A stretch of DNA of 64,000 nucleotides from Bradyrhizobiaceae bacterium Ga0074131. GTDB taxonomy: Bacteria > Pseudomonadota > Alphaproteobacteria > Rhizobiales > Xanthobacteraceae. Shown here one piece after another: positions 46,532 to 55,815 of the stretch. How positions within the stretch are numbered: position 1 is the stretch's first letter; each line of letters opens with the position of its first letter. The stretch spans positions 1-64,000 of the forward strand of contig LNEC01000014.1 in the NCBI GenBank assembly GCA_001464035.1, in the 5' to 3' direction. The notes under the pieces were generated by a model. The model did no database searches. It saw only the letters and a program-made list of their open reading frames with translations, and had not been told where the DNA came from. The position numbers and the translations under genes were made by a program.

Positions 46532-46855
46532 GAATCCAGCCTTCCCCTCGCCGCAACCTAGAGGCCCGCGCGTCAACGTCAAACGAACAATGTGTCACAT
46601 ACGGACCGGCCGGTTCTTTGCCGCGATTCCGGCGATCCTGTCGATCACCTGCGCGCCGGCGGCGCAGGCCCGGGCGGCCGGCATGACGCCTGTTTTTCCG
46701 CCTCTCCCGGCCACCATGCCGGCGGAGATCCGCAGGGGCATGACGGCTTTACGATTCAGGGCCGGCCTGTGAAGGTGGCTCAGCCGGACCAGCCTTGGGC
46801 AAGCCCCGGGAAATCCGGGCCTTCAAAACAAGAAAATCAAACGGGGATAACGTCC
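46532..46855. other. Divergent promoter region between antiporter and aminotransferase genes
   Basis: 324 bases. A frame at 46590-46772 would encode a 60-residue peptide with a signal-like start (IPAILSITCAPAAQARA), but no ribosome-binding site is visible, so I do not call it. A short inverted pair CCCCGGGAAATCCGGG near 46805 is the only other structure seen. Confidence 0.4.
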
Positions 46856-48097
46856 ATGACCTCAGCGCAATTCGACTTCGCACCCCTGCTTCCGGCCGGA
46901 TTGCCGGCGCCTGCCGCTAAGTGGACCGGCTTGGCACGGTACAGTTTCGTCGGCGGCAACAACGACCCGGACCAGGTCCCGGTCGAGGGCCTGGCCGATG
47001 CCGTGAATTCCGTGCTCAGGCGCGAGGGCAAGACGCTCGCCACCTACGGGCTCGCGAGTGGCCCGCAGGGTTACCGGCCGCTGCGCGAATTTCTCACGAC
47101 GAAGCTCAGGCGCGACGCCGGCATCGACTGCGCCGCCGACGACATCCTGATCGTCTCCGGCTCGCTGCAGGCACTCGATCTCGTCAACGCGACGCTGCTG
47201 GCGCGGGGCGATACCGTCATCATCGAGCAGGACACCTATCAGGGCGCGCTGAGCCGGCTGACCCGTCTCGGCGTCAACATGGTCGGCATCCCGCTCGACG
47301 ACAACGGCATGCGGATGGATGCGCTGGCGGCGGCGCTGGCCGGCCTCAAGGCCAAAGGCATCACGCCGAAATACATCTACACCATTCCGACCGTGCAGAA
47401 TCCGACCGGCACCATCATGCCGGAGGCGCGCCGCACCGAGCTCCTGAAGCTTTCGCGGCAATATGGCGTGCCCGTCTTCGAGGACGATTGCTACGCCGAC
47501 CTGATCTGGGACGGCCGGCGCCCGCCCGCGCTCTACGCCATGGACGAGACCGGCGGCGTGATCCACATCGGCTCGTTCTCGAAGTCGATCGCACCTGCGC
47601 TGCGGGTCGGCTTCATCGTTGCGCCCTGGGCGATGCTGTCGCGGATGCTGGCGCTGAAGACCGACGCCGGCTCCGGCGCGCTGGAGCAGATGGTGCTGGC
47701 GGAATATTGTGCGCCGCATTTTGCCACCCACGTGCCGCAACTGACGCGCGGCCTTCGCGCCAAGCTCGACACCATGATGGAGGCGCTCAACGAACAATTC
47801 GGCACCTCGGCCGAATTCGAGGACCCCAAGGGCGGCATCTTCCTGTGGGTGAAACTGCCCGACCATGTCGACACGTTGAAGCTCTATCAGGCTGCATTGG
47901 CGGCCGGCGTCGCCATCAATCCGGGGCCGGAATGGTCGACCGACAAGGCCTATGCGGGCAGCCGGCTGCGGCTGTGTTTTGCCAGTCCCTCGCATCAGCA
48001 GATCCGCGAAGGCGTCGCGGTGCTGGCCGAGGTGTGCCGGAAGGAGTTCGGCGTGCCGGCGCGGATCGCGAATGTGGAGGCGCGCGCGAAAGGCTGA
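46856..48097 (+). CDS. PLP-dependent aminotransferase, class I (LysN / 2-aminoadipate aminotransferase-like)
   Basis: A 413-residue enzyme with the fold type I motifs: SGSLQALDLV, the NPTG motif in PTVQNPTGTIMP, the aspartate in FEDDCYADLIWDG, the Schiff-base lysine in IGSFSKSIAPALRVGF, and the carboxylate-binding arginine in SRLRLCFASPS. Proteins of this type act on 2-aminoadipate, kynurenine or branched-chain amino acids; the substrate is unclear. GGGGAT lies ten bases before ATG 46856. No regulator HTH is fused to it, unlike MocR proteins. Confidence 0.9.
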   Translation: MTSAQFDFAPLLPAGLPAPAAKWTGLARYSFVGGNNDPDQVPVEGLADAVNSVLRREGKTLATYGLASGPQGYRPLREFLTTKLRRDAGIDCAADDILIVSGSLQALDLVNATLLARGDTVIIEQDTYQGALSRLTRLGVNMVGIPLDDNGMRMDALAAALAGLKAKGITPKYIYTIPTVQNPTGTIMPEARRTELLKLSRQYGVPVFEDDCYADLIWDGRRPPALYAMDETGGVIHIGSFSKSIAPALRVGFIVAPWAMLSRMLALKTDAGSGALEQMVLAEYCAPHFATHVPQLTRGLRAKLDTMMEALNEQFGTSAEFEDPKGGIFLWVKLPDHVDTLKLYQAALAAGVAINPGPEWSTDKAYAGSRLRLCFASPSHQQIREGVAVLAEVCRKEFGVPARIANVEARAKG

Positions 48098-48130
48098 ACG
48101 CTACTTGACTGCAAGCTGCGGCAACCGCGG

Positions 48131-48194
48131 CAATGCTTCGCTTCGCTCGCAATGACGGGATTGGGTGCCGTCTTTGCGAGGAGCGACGCGACCT
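48131..48194. repeat. Degenerate copies of the dispersed repeat core
   Basis: TGCTTCGCTTCGCTCGCAAT followed by GACGG resembles the right arm of the palindrome at 2751-2777, and TTTGCGAGGAGCGACGCGAC (48174-48193) resembles a variant of the opposite arm. The element lies between two converging genes and does not form a long perfect stem. Confidence 0.45.
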
Positions 48195-48210
48195 ATCCTT
48201 TCTTGTACCC

Positions 48211-49500
48211 TCACCTCACCGCGAACGGCGCCTGATACGGCCTGCCGAACGGCACGCCGTTGATCACGGTCTGCACCGGTTTTAACAGCGCCTTGCCGTC
48301 GCGCTTGTTGTTGCGGGTGTCGACGAACGACACCGGCGCCTCCACCAGTTCCATGATCGCGACGTCGGCGGGCGCGCCGATCTGCAAGGTGCCGATCTTC
48401 GGCGCGCGGTCGATGATCTTCGCCGGCGTCGAGGTTGCCATCGTCACCACCTGCTCCAGCGAAAAGCCCAGTATCATGAACTTGCTCATGACGTTCGGCA
48501 GGTAGGGCATGCCCGGCGAGTTGGCGGAATAGACGTGGATGTCGGAGGAGATGACGTCGGGCGCGCAGCCGCCCGGAATCGCCACTTCGGCGACCGTGAA
48601 GTCAAAACTGCCCCCGCCATGGCCGACATCGAACATCACGCCGCGCTGCTTGGCCGCGAGCGCCGCCGGCAAAAGCCTGCCGTCCTGCACGATGTTGGTG
48701 AAAACGCCGCCGATGTTCGGCGCGCCGGAATAGGCGTGGGTCAGCACGTCGCCGGGCCGCAGCAGGTCTAGTATCCCAGACATCAGTTCTTTGGTTTCGA
48801 CGCCGCCGATATGCACCATCATCTTGGCCGGCCAGCCGCACATCTCGCAGGCCCGGATCGCCCGCTTCAGCGGCTCCAGGCCGTGTTTGGCGATCACATT
48901 CTCCGACATCCGCACCTTGACGCCGATCAGGAAGTCCTGATTCTCCGCCAGCGCCATGGCGCAGGCTTCCATCTGGGCGTGGTCGATATTGTAGAGTTCG
49001 GCGACCGGAAATCCCGACAGCCCGTGATTGGCGATGTGGACGAACGCATAGATTCGCGTCCGCGATTGCGCCACGATGTAGCGGCGCAGCGCCGCGAGGT
49101 TGTTGACGCCGGCATCGCCGGCGGAAACCATCGTGGTCGTGCACTGAAACTGCGCCAGTTCGTCGGCGGGAATCCCGATCGCCGAGCCATAGGGGTACAC
49201 GTGGCTGTGCAGGTCGATCAGGCCCGGCGTCACCAGTTTGCCCGATGCGTCGAGGGTTTTCGAGGCGCGCGCGGCTGGAATGTCGGGCTCGATCGCCTCG
49301 ATCATACCCCAGCGAATGCCGATGTCGCGCTTGCCCCGCAGCGGCTGGCTGGGATCGAGCACATCGCCGCCCTTGATCACGAGGTCGAACTTGTCGTTCG
49401 GACCCATCGCGGCATTTGCCGCCGTCGTGAAGCGCGGGGATAGCGTGGCGGCGGCCGCCCCCGTAAGCGCGAGGAAATTCCGGCGTGACAATGCGGACAT
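48211..49500 (-). CDS. Tat-exported amidohydrolase/deacetylase family metallohydrolase
   Basis: A 429-residue protein with a twin-arginine signal (SALSRRNFLALTGAAAATLS) followed by an amidohydrolase barrel: metal motif HSHVYPYG after GLIDL, a possible carboxylated lysine in LIGVKVRMSEN, HIGGVETKEL, and aspartate in ISSDIHVYSANS. It resembles the dihydroorotase-like deacetylases and N-acyl-amino-acid hydrolases. GGGGAG eight bases before ATG 49500 supports the start. It faces the aminotransferase gene, so the two are not co-transcribed. Confidence 0.87.
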   Translation of the reverse strand: MSALSRRNFLALTGAAAATLSPRFTTAANAAMGPNDKFDLVIKGGDVLDPSQPLRGKRDIGIRWGMIEAIEPDIPAARASKTLDASGKLVTPGLIDLHSHVYPYGSAIGIPADELAQFQCTTTMVSAGDAGVNNLAALRRYIVAQSRTRIYAFVHIANHGLSGFPVAELYNIDHAQMEACAMALAENQDFLIGVKVRMSENVIAKHGLEPLKRAIRACEMCGWPAKMMVHIGGVETKELMSGILDLLRPGDVLTHAYSGAPNIGGVFTNIVQDGRLLPAALAAKQRGVMFDVGHGGGSFDFTVAEVAIPGGCAPDVISSDIHVYSANSPGMPYLPNVMSKFMILGFSLEQVVTMATSTPAKIIDRAPKIGTLQIGAPADVAIMELVEAPVSFVDTRNNKRDGKALLKPVQTVINGVPFGRPYQAPFAVR

Positions 49501-49721
49501 GGTGACGCTCCCCTGATCTTGTTCTTGTCGCCGGATGATGCGCCGGGCACGGGCATTGCGCAAGCCGCGCCGACAACGGGCGTTGGGTCCAGGGCAAAGT
49601 CGCAGCCGATGCGCGTAATGCGTCAACCGTTGCTGAATGACTGTTCAGAATTCTCGTCCGGTTCCCCCGGAACGTTGGTTGGGGTGCGCTGTTAAATTTC
49701 TGCTCAACCTAGGGAGATAGC

Positions 49722-49949
49722 ATGAAGAAGTTTGCATTAATGATCGCGGCGGTCGCCACGATCTTCATCGCGGCACCGTCCTCGAACGCCGACGCTCATA
49801 CCGTCGTCATCAAACGTGGCGGCCATCATCACGGCGTTCACCACAGGCACGGCGCACGCGCCCACGTTCACCACAATCGTGGATATCACCGCGGCCGCGG
49901 CCATGGGCACAAGGTAGTGGTGATCAAGAAGCGCTATCGCAGCTATTGA
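49722..49949 (+). CDS. Small secreted histidine-rich protein
   Basis: The 75-residue product has a signal peptide (MKKFALMIAAVATIFIAAPS, cut near NADA) and a mature part rich in His, Gly and Arg, with clusters such as HHHGVHHRHG and a basic end KKRYRSY. GGGAGATAGC precedes the ATG, and a hairpin follows the stop. Such proteins may bind metals in the periplasm, but composition is the only support. It stands alone between oppositely oriented genes. Confidence 0.72.
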   Translation: MKKFALMIAAVATIFIAAPSSNADAHTVVIKRGGHHHGVHHRHGARAHVHHNRGYHRGRGHGHKVVVIKKRYRSY

Positions 49950-49957
49950 GGCGTCAC

Positions 49958-49985
49958 GAGAATGGCCCCGCAAGGGGCCATTCTC
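49958..49985 (+). terminator. Terminator-like hairpin after the His-rich gene
   Basis: A perfect 12-bp stem (GAGAATGGCCCC with GGGGCCATTCTC, loop GCAA) begins nine bases after the stop and is followed by ATCTTTCG. The stable GNRA-type loop and position point to a transcript end. Confidence 0.7.
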
Positions 49986-50057
49986 ATCTTTCGAGACGCG
50001 CGCACCGGAGAGCGCAAGAGGCCTGCCGGAGAGCGCGCCGCTCGGATGAGGCTCCAC

Positions 50058-50876
50058 TCAATCCCATGCCGGCGCGAAACCGGGACTGACGCAGCGTATG
50101 TCCTTCGGCAGCGCCGCGATGGCCTTCATGTCCTCGTCGTCCAGCCCGATACTTTGCGCGTCGAGATTGGCCTGCTGGCTTTCCATCCGCGACGCTTTCG
50201 GGATGGCGGCGACGCCGTCCTGGTCGAGCAGCCATTTCAGCGCCACTTGGGCGGCGCTTGCGCCATGCCTGCGGCCGATCGCCGTCAGTGTCGGGTCCGA
50301 CGCCACGCGGCCCTGCGCCAGCGGGCAATACGCTACCAGCGGAATCGATTTGGCGGCGAGATATCTGCGCAGCGGGGATTGGTCGAGCATCACATGGTAT
50401 TCGATCTGGTTGCAGGCGATCGGCGCCTTGATTTCCTCGACCACGGTCTTCAACAGCGCGAGATTGAAATTGGCGACGCCGATGGCGCGGGCGCGGCCTT
50501 CCTGCTGCAGTTTCATCAGGGTTTCGAACATCGCCGGCAGATTCATGCCCTTCGACGGCCAATGCACGAGATAGAGATCGACATGGCCGAGCCCGAGCTT
50601 GTCCAGGCTGGCGTCGAACGCCCGGCGGATCGCGTCCGGCGCGAGATTCTCGTGCCAGACTTTCGTGGTGACATGCAGATCCCTGCGGGCGACGCCGGAC
50701 GCGGCGATCGCTACACCGATGGGGTCTTCATTGCCGTACATTTCCGCGGTGTCGATATGCCGGTAGCCGAGGCCGAGCGCGCTTTCGACCGCCGCACGGC
50801 AGGCATCGCCCTGCAGGCGGAAGGTGCCGAGCCCTAGCCGCGGCAGGCTGATGCCCTGGGTTTGCAGGTATTCCAT
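50058..50876 (-). CDS. Aldo/keto reductase
   Basis: A 272-residue classical AKR, NADPH-dependent. The catalytic tetrad is visible: D and Y in HIDTAEMYGNE, K in VTTKVWHENL, H in YLVHWPSKG; the cofactor region AIPKASRMES is near the C-terminus. It resembles 2,5-diketo-gluconate reductases (DkgA/B). AGGAG precedes ATG 50876 by six bases. It is unlike the Tat-exported AKR at 36836, with no signal peptide. Confidence 0.92.
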   Translation of the reverse strand: MEYLQTQGISLPRLGLGTFRLQGDACRAAVESALGLGYRHIDTAEMYGNEDPIGVAIAASGVARRDLHVTTKVWHENLAPDAIRRAFDASLDKLGLGHVDLYLVHWPSKGMNLPAMFETLMKLQQEGRARAIGVANFNLALLKTVVEEIKAPIACNQIEYHVMLDQSPLRRYLAAKSIPLVAYCPLAQGRVASDPTLTAIGRRHGASAAQVALKWLLDQDGVAAIPKASRMESQQANLDAQSIGLDDEDMKAIAALPKDIRCVSPGFAPAWD

Positions 50877-51140
50877 GGATTGCTCCTGAAGGCTGAGCCG
50901 CCTCGCCGACAACCGGTAGCCGACGGATAGCGGCTGACGCATGGTTGAGACGGCGGGCCGGCCGCTTGATAGCCTGCCCGCCCGGCAAACTGCAAATCAT
51001 GAACGGGTCGCACGGCAAGGTCAGGGCTTGCGATCATCACCGGCGTGGCCGGCGTGCCGGTGCGCTGTCTGTGCTGATGGTGGTGGGGGGTTATCTGCTG
51101 GTGACACCGTGATGCGCGCGCGCCTGATCGCAGCCACCGG

Positions 51141-51524
51141 TCATTTCCAGTTGCAGATGCCGCCGGACTTGCACGGCCAGGCCTGAACCCGGGTATCGGA
51201 CGCCTGCGCGTCGAGCGGATTGCCACGCGGCCGCGCCAGCTTGGTGCGGGCGCCGCCGCGCGGTTTGTCCGCGCGCTGATTCGCGACCGGGGTCTTGGCG
51301 GGCGTGACACGCGCGGATGGGGCCGGGCTGGCGCGATCGGCGCGCGCCTCGATCCGAACCGGCGCAAATTGCGTGGCGGGCCCGAGCGGTTTTGGCGAGA
51401 GCAGCGCGCTGGAAAGGTCGAGGCCGAGAAACTCGCCCGGACGGTATTCGTCCGCGATCGATCCGCCGCTCGATACCACGAGCGTGGCGCCGAGGACGGC
51501 GGCGAAAACATGCGTCAGGCCCAT
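51141..51524 (-). CDS. Secreted hypothetical protein with cysteine-containing C-terminus
   Basis: The 127-residue protein begins with a signal peptide (MGLTHVFAAVLGATLVVSSG, cut near GSIA) and has a basic, proline/alanine-rich middle and the ending WPCKSGGICNWK. AGGAGG seven bases upstream of ATG 51524 is a strong start signal. The two cysteines may form a disulfide. I do not recognise the family. Confidence 0.75.
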   Translation of the reverse strand: MGLTHVFAAVLGATLVVSSGGSIADEYRPGEFLGLDLSSALLSPKPLGPATQFAPVRIEARADRASPAPSARVTPAKTPVANQRADKPRGGARTKLARPRGNPLDAQASDTRVQAWPCKSGGICNWK

Positions 51525-51867
51525 GCAGGCCTCCTGAAATTTCGAAGAAGCGCGTTCATTGCATGTAGGAAGCGAGGCGCGCAATTCCAGTCTTCTACCC
51601 GTCGGGAACACTTCGCGCGCTGCTGGATCGACGCTGCCCCCGGCGCCGACCACTGCATGCACGAGGCCATGCCCGCGATCAACGCTCATGCGCGGCAACG
51701 CCCAGGCCGCGCATGCTTCCGACCGCGACTGCCGACCGGCGCGATTGGGCGGCAGTCCTGAAGCATACGCTAAAATAGATATCCTATACATCACTTATTG
51801 ACATCTTAACATCATAAATTATGATGAAGATGTCATTCTTCCTATCGGTTAGCCTTGGGACCAATCC
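51525..51867. other. Divergent region ahead of the XRE-hyf operon
   Basis: 343 bases between a secreted-protein gene and the XRE gene. The first 225 are GC-rich and show nothing; the last 100 become strongly AT-rich and carry the promoter and palindrome listed separately. Confidence 0.5.
51798..51835 (+). promoter_or_regulatory. Promoter overlapping an imperfect palindrome, likely operator of the XRE regulator
   Basis: TTGACA (51798-51803), 16 bases, then TATGAT (51820-51825) is a near-consensus housekeeping promoter, rare in this GC-rich window. The same bases form a dyad: TGACATCTT (51799-51807) with AAGATGTCA (51827-51835), and inner CATCAT (51810-51815) with ATGATG (51821-51826), offset by two bases. 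The arrangement suits repression by the HTH protein encoded 32 bases downstream. Confidence 0.65.
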
Positions 51868-52185
51868 ATGATCACGGCGGCGCAATTGCGGGCTGCGCGG
51901 GTGCTGCTCGGCCTCGATCAGCGCCGACTCGCGGAATTGTCGGGACTTTCCGTGCCCACCATTCAGCGCATGGAGGCCAGCGAATCGATGGTCCGGGGCA
52001 ATGTCGATTCGCTGGTGAAGCTGATGACGGCACTGGAGGGCGCCGGCATCGAGTTGATCGACGAAGGAGCGGTCAGCAGCGTCGGGGGACGCGGGGTGCG
52101 GCTCAAAATCAATTCCGGCTCGGCAAGGACCTCTCTGGACACTCAGATCGGGAAGGCATCGCGCGGAACGAGGGCGCGCAGATGA
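51868..52185 (+). CDS. XRE-family helix-turn-helix regulator
   Basis: A 105-residue protein with a single N-terminal HTH: AAQLRAARVLLGLDQRRLAE then LSGLSVPTIQRMEASES, followed by SLVKLMTALEGAGIELIDEG, a pattern frequent in small rhizobial regulators. Its stop overlaps the start of the next gene (ATGA), so it is the first gene of the hyf-like operon and probably controls it, likely through the palindrome upstream. The C-terminal 30 residues are basic and without known motif. Confidence 0.92.
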   Translation: MITAAQLRAARVLLGLDQRRLAELSGLSVPTIQRMEASESMVRGNVDSLVKLMTALEGAGIELIDEGAVSSVGGRGVRLKINSGSARTSLDTQIGKASRGTRARR

Positions 52186-54200
52186 TGTCGGCCGTCGTCC
52201 TGCAAATGGCTTGCGTTGCCGGATTGCTTGGCCTGGCGGTCCTGGCGATCGTTCTGAGCCGCTCGACGATCGCCACCGCAGTCATCTACAGCGCCACGAT
52301 GGTCATGTGCCTCACCGCATTGGCCGGGTCGCTGCGCTGGCTGCTGGGCGGCGCGACCGATGCCACCGGCCTGATCCTGCCGATCGGATTGCCGTGGCTC
52401 GGCGCCCATTTCCGCATGGATGCGCTGGCCGCGTTTTTCCTCGTCGTGGTCAATCTCGGCGGCGCAGCGGCCAGCCTCTACGGTCTCGGCTACGGCGACC
52501 ACGAGGCGTCGCCGCACCGCGTGCTGCCGTTCTTCCCGGCCTTCCTGGCCGGCATGAATCTGGTGGTGCTGGCGGATGACGCGTTCTCCTACCTGCTGTG
52601 CTGGGAATTCATGTCGCTGGCTTCCTGGGCGCTGGTCATGGCGCACCATCGCGAGGCCGGCAACGCCAGGGCGGGGTATGTCTATTTCGTGATGGCGAGC
52701 TTCGGCACGCTGGCGCTGCTGCTGGCCTTCGGCCTGATGGCGGGGCCGACGGGGGATTACGGATTCGCCGCCATCCGCAATACGCCGCATACGCCGTATG
52801 TGGCGGCACTGGTGCTGATCCTGATGCTGCTCGGCGCCGGCTCCAAGGCCGGCCTGGTGCCGCTGCATGTCTGGCTGCCGCTGGCGCATCCGGCGGCGCC
52901 CAGCCACGTGTCGGCGCTGATGAGCGGCGTCATGACCAAGGTCGCGATCTACGGCTTCATCCGCGTCGTCTTCGATCTCCTGGGGCCGCCGACCTGGCCG
53001 GCCAGCGTGGTCGTGCTCGGCATAGGCAGCATCACCGCCGTCATGGGCATCCTCTACGCCATGATGGAAACCGACCTCAAGCGCCTGCTGGCCTACAGCA
53101 CCATCGAAAACGTCGGCATCATCTTCGTCAGCCTCGGCCTGGCGCTGGCGTTTCAGGCCAACGGCCAGAAGCTGTCGGCGGCGCTTGCCTTCACCGCGGC
53201 ACTGTTTCACGTGCTCAACCATTCGTTCTTCAAGAGCCTGCTGTTCTTCGGCGCCGGCGCCGTGCTGACCTCGACCGGCGAGCGCGACATGGACAAACTC
53301 GGCGGACTGATCCACCGGATGCCGCTCACCAGCTTCGTCGTGCTGGTGGGCTGCGTCGCGATCTCGGCGCTGCCCCCGTTCAACGGCTTCGTTTCGGAAT
53401 GGCTGATCTTCCAGGCCGTGCTGCAAAGCCCGGACCTGCCGCAATGGGCGCTGAAGATCATGGTGCCCGCGGTGGGCGCGATGCTGGCGCTGGCGGCGGC
53501 GCTGGCCGCGGCGTGCTTCGTCAAGCTGTTCGGCGTGACCTTTCTCGGACGGCCGCGCAGCCCGGCCGCGGAAACCGCCGTGGAGGTCGACCGCTACTCA
53601 CTGGCGGCGATGTTCATCCTCGCCGCCCTCTGCCTGCTGGCCGGAATCCTGCCGGGACCGGTGATGGACGCGCTCTCGCCGGTCGCGGTCGAGATCCTCG
53701 GTGGCCGCCTCCCGGTGCAGGTCCATGTGCCCTGGCTTTCGATCGTGCCGATCAGTGAAAGCCGCGGCTCCTATAACGGATTGCTGGTGATGGTGTTCGT
53801 CGCGATATCTGCCTCGTCGGCGGTCTATTTCATTCATCGCTTCGCCTCGCATGCGCTACGCCGCGGCCCGGCCTGGAACTGCGGTTTTGGCGATCCCGTC
53901 CCCGCGGCGCAGTATTCCAGCGGCAGCTTCGCGCAGCCGATCCGTCGGGTGTTCGGCACGCTACTTTTCCGCGCCCGCGATCATGTCGAGATGCCGGCCC
54001 CCGGCGATACCAGCCCGGCGCGGCTCCGGATCGAACTGCACGATCTGGTCTGGGAGAAGCTTTATCAGCCGATCAGCGGTGCGGTCGGTTTCGCGGCCGA
54101 CCGTCTCAACCGCCTGCAGTTCCTGACCATCCGCCGCTACCTCAGTCTGGTCTTCGGCACTCTGGTCGCCCTGCTCCTGGTCCTCGCGATATGGTCGTGA
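52182..54200 (+). CDS. hyfB: Hydrogenase-4 component B-like membrane subunit (antiporter-like)
   Basis: The 672-residue protein has the proton-antiporter-like fold of NuoL/M/N and HyfB with about 16 hydrophobic helices. Conserved ion-path positions are present: glutamate in LLCWEFMSLASW, lysines in LLGAGSKAGLVPLH and DLKRLLAYSTIENVGI, and HSFFKSLLFFGAG. It matches E. coli HyfB in length. It would take part in proton or sodium translocation within the membrane arm. ATG at 52182 or 52185 overlaps the XRE stop. Confidence 0.92.
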   Translation: MMSAVVLQMACVAGLLGLAVLAIVLSRSTIATAVIYSATMVMCLTALAGSLRWLLGGATDATGLILPIGLPWLGAHFRMDALAAFFLVVVNLGGAAASLYGLGYGDHEASPHRVLPFFPAFLAGMNLVVLADDAFSYLLCWEFMSLASWALVMAHHREAGNARAGYVYFVMASFGTLALLLAFGLMAGPTGDYGFAAIRNTPHTPYVAALVLILMLLGAGSKAGLVPLHVWLPLAHPAAPSHVSALMSGVMTKVAIYGFIRVVFDLLGPPTWPASVVVLGIGSITAVMGILYAMMETDLKRLLAYSTIENVGIIFVSLGLALAFQANGQKLSAALAFTAALFHVLNHSFFKSLLFFGAGAVLTSTGERDMDKLGGLIHRMPLTSFVVLVGCVAISALPPFNGFVSEWLIFQAVLQSPDLPQWALKIMVPAVGAMLALAAALAAACFVKLFGVTFLGRPRSPAAETAVEVDRYSLAAMFILAALCLLAGILPGPVMDALSPVAVEILGGRLPVQVHVPWLSIVPISESRGSYNGLLVMVFVAISASSAVYFIHRFASHALRRGPAWNCGFGDPVPAAQYSSGSFAQPIRRVFGTLLFRARDHVEMPAPGDTSPARLRIELHDLVWEKLYQPISGAVGFAADRLNRLQFLTIRRYLSLVFGTLVALLLVLAIWS

Positions 54201-55147
54201 TCTCGGACATCATCGTGCAGGGACTGCAGATGCTGCTGGTGCTGCTGCTCGCACCGCTGCTGACCGGCTTCGTGCGCAAGATCAAGGCCCGGCTGGTGCG
54301 GCGCCAGGGCGCCTCGGTCTTTCAGCCGTATCGCGATCTGTTACGGCTGCTCCGCAAGGAGGTGGTGCTGGCCGACAACGCGTCATGGCTGTTCCGCGTG
54401 ACGCCCTATGTGACCTTTGCCGCGATCTGGGTCGCCGCCGCGCTGGTGCCGACGTTCGCCACCGGCCTGTTGTTCAACTGGACCGCCGACCTGATCGCCA
54501 TCGTGGCCCTGCTGGGCAGCGCGCGCTTCTTCCTGGCGCTGGCGGGAATGGACGTCGGCACGAGTTTCGGCGGCATCGGCTCCAGCCGCGAAGTCATGAT
54601 CGCAGCACTGGCGGAGCCGGCAATGCTGCTGATCGTCTTTTGCATGGCGCTGGTCGCCGGGTCCACCCAGCTGTCGACGGTGGCCAATTTCATGGCCTCG
54701 TCCTATGTCGGGCTGCGGGTGTCACTGGCAATGGCGATCATCGCGCTGATCATGGTGGCGCTGGCCGAGAATGCGCGCATCCCGGTCGACAATCCGGCCA
54801 CGCACCTGGAGCTCACCATGGTGCATGAGGCGATGGTGCTCGAATATTCCGGACGCCATCTCGCGATGATCGAGTTCGGCGCGTTTCTCAAGCTGCTGCT
54901 CTATGTCTCGCTGATCGCCTGCGTGTTCTTCCCCTTCAACATCGCGCCGTCCGGCAGCGGCGCGATGGCCTACGCGGTCGGCGCCGGCGCCTATGTCGTC
55001 AAGCTAGCGGTCGCGGGCTTCCTGCTGGCGCTGTTCGAGACCGCCACGGCGAAGATGCGGGTGTTTCGCGTTCCGCAGTTTCTCGGCGCAGCCCTGATGC
55101 TCGGCCTGCTCGGAACGCTCCTGCTGTTCGTGTCCAGGAGCTTCTGA
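54191..55147 (+). CDS. hyfC: Hydrogenase-4 component C-like membrane subunit (NuoH-like)
   Basis: 318 residues and about eight hydrophobic helices, homologous to HyfC/HycD and NuoH, the subunit that connects the soluble arm to the membrane arm. Features include KARLVRRQGASVFQPYRDLL with KEVVL just behind it, and the conserved acidic segment ENARIPVDNPATHLELTMVH with EAMVLEYSG. It starts ten bases before the hyfB stop, indicating coupled translation. Confidence 0.92.
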   Translation: MVVISDIIVQGLQMLLVLLLAPLLTGFVRKIKARLVRRQGASVFQPYRDLLRLLRKEVVLADNASWLFRVTPYVTFAAIWVAAALVPTFATGLLFNWTADLIAIVALLGSARFFLALAGMDVGTSFGGIGSSREVMIAALAEPAMLLIVFCMALVAGSTQLSTVANFMASSYVGLRVSLAMAIIALIMVALAENARIPVDNPATHLELTMVHEAMVLEYSGRHLAMIEFGAFLKLLLYVSLIACVFFPFNIAPSGSGAMAYAVGAGAYVVKLAVAGFLLALFETATAKMRVFRVPQFLGAALMLGLLGTLLLFVSRSF

Positions 55148-55815
55148 TGCAGATGCACAGCCTCGCCTTCGACATCTCGCATACGCTGGCCGGCGGTCTC
55201 GTCCTGATCAGCTTCATGATGCTGTACCAGGACCGGCTCTATTCGCTGCTCAACGTGTTCGCGCTGCATGCCCTGGTGCTCGCGATGTCCGTCGCCTGGC
55301 AGGCCTTCATCCAGGACGCGCCGCATCTCTACCTCACCGCCGTCATCGCGCTGGTGTTCAAGGCGATTGTGATTCCGGTGGCGCTGCACCGCATCGTCAA
55401 GCGGCTCGGCATTCATCGCGACATCGAGTCGGCAGTGGGAATCGGTCCGACCATGCTGGCGGGAATGGGTCTTGTCGCTCTCTCCATGGTGCTGATGCTG
55501 CGGGTGACCGCCGACGCCGACCCGCTGGCGCGCGAGGATCTCGCCTTCGCGCTGTCGGTGGTGCTGCTCGGCCTCCTGGTGATGGTGACGCGCCGCAACG
55601 CCGTCAGTCAGGTCGTCGGCTTCATGTCGCTGGAGAACGGGCTGGTGCTTGCGGCGACCGGCGCCAAGGGCATGCCGCTGGTGGTCGAGATCAGCGTGGC
55701 GTTCTCGATCCTGATCGCCTTCATCGTCATCGGCATCTTCCTGTTCCGGATCCGCGAGCGCTTCGATTCCGTCGACGTCTCCGCCCTCGACGATTTCCGG
55801 GGCGAGCGGCGATGA
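55147..55815 (+). CDS. hyfE: Hydrogenase-4 component E-like membrane subunit
   Basis: A 222-residue hydrophobic protein with six or seven helices. Its length and the GFMSLENGLVLAATGAKG motif match HyfE (about 216 residues in E. coli), part of which corresponds to NuoK. The segment VTRRNAVSQVVGFMSLENG is the most conserved region. The start codon shares its A with the hyfC stop (TGATG). Confidence 0.9.
   Translation: MQMHSLAFDISHTLAGGLVLISFMMLYQDRLYSLLNVFALHALVLAMSVAWQAFIQDAPHLYLTAVIALVFKAIVIPVALHRIVKRLGIHRDIESAVGIGPTMLAGMGLVALSMVLMLRVTADADPLAREDLAFALSVVLLGLLVMVTRRNAVSQVVGFMSLENGLVLAATGAKGMPLVVEISVAFSILIAFIVIGIFLFRIRERFDSVDVSALDDFRGERR

Noticed and set aside
46590..46772. Possible 60-residue secreted peptide before the aminotransferase gene
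   Set aside because: A signal-like hydrophobic stretch exists, but there is no ribosome-binding site or recognisable mature part, and it lies in a divergent promoter region.
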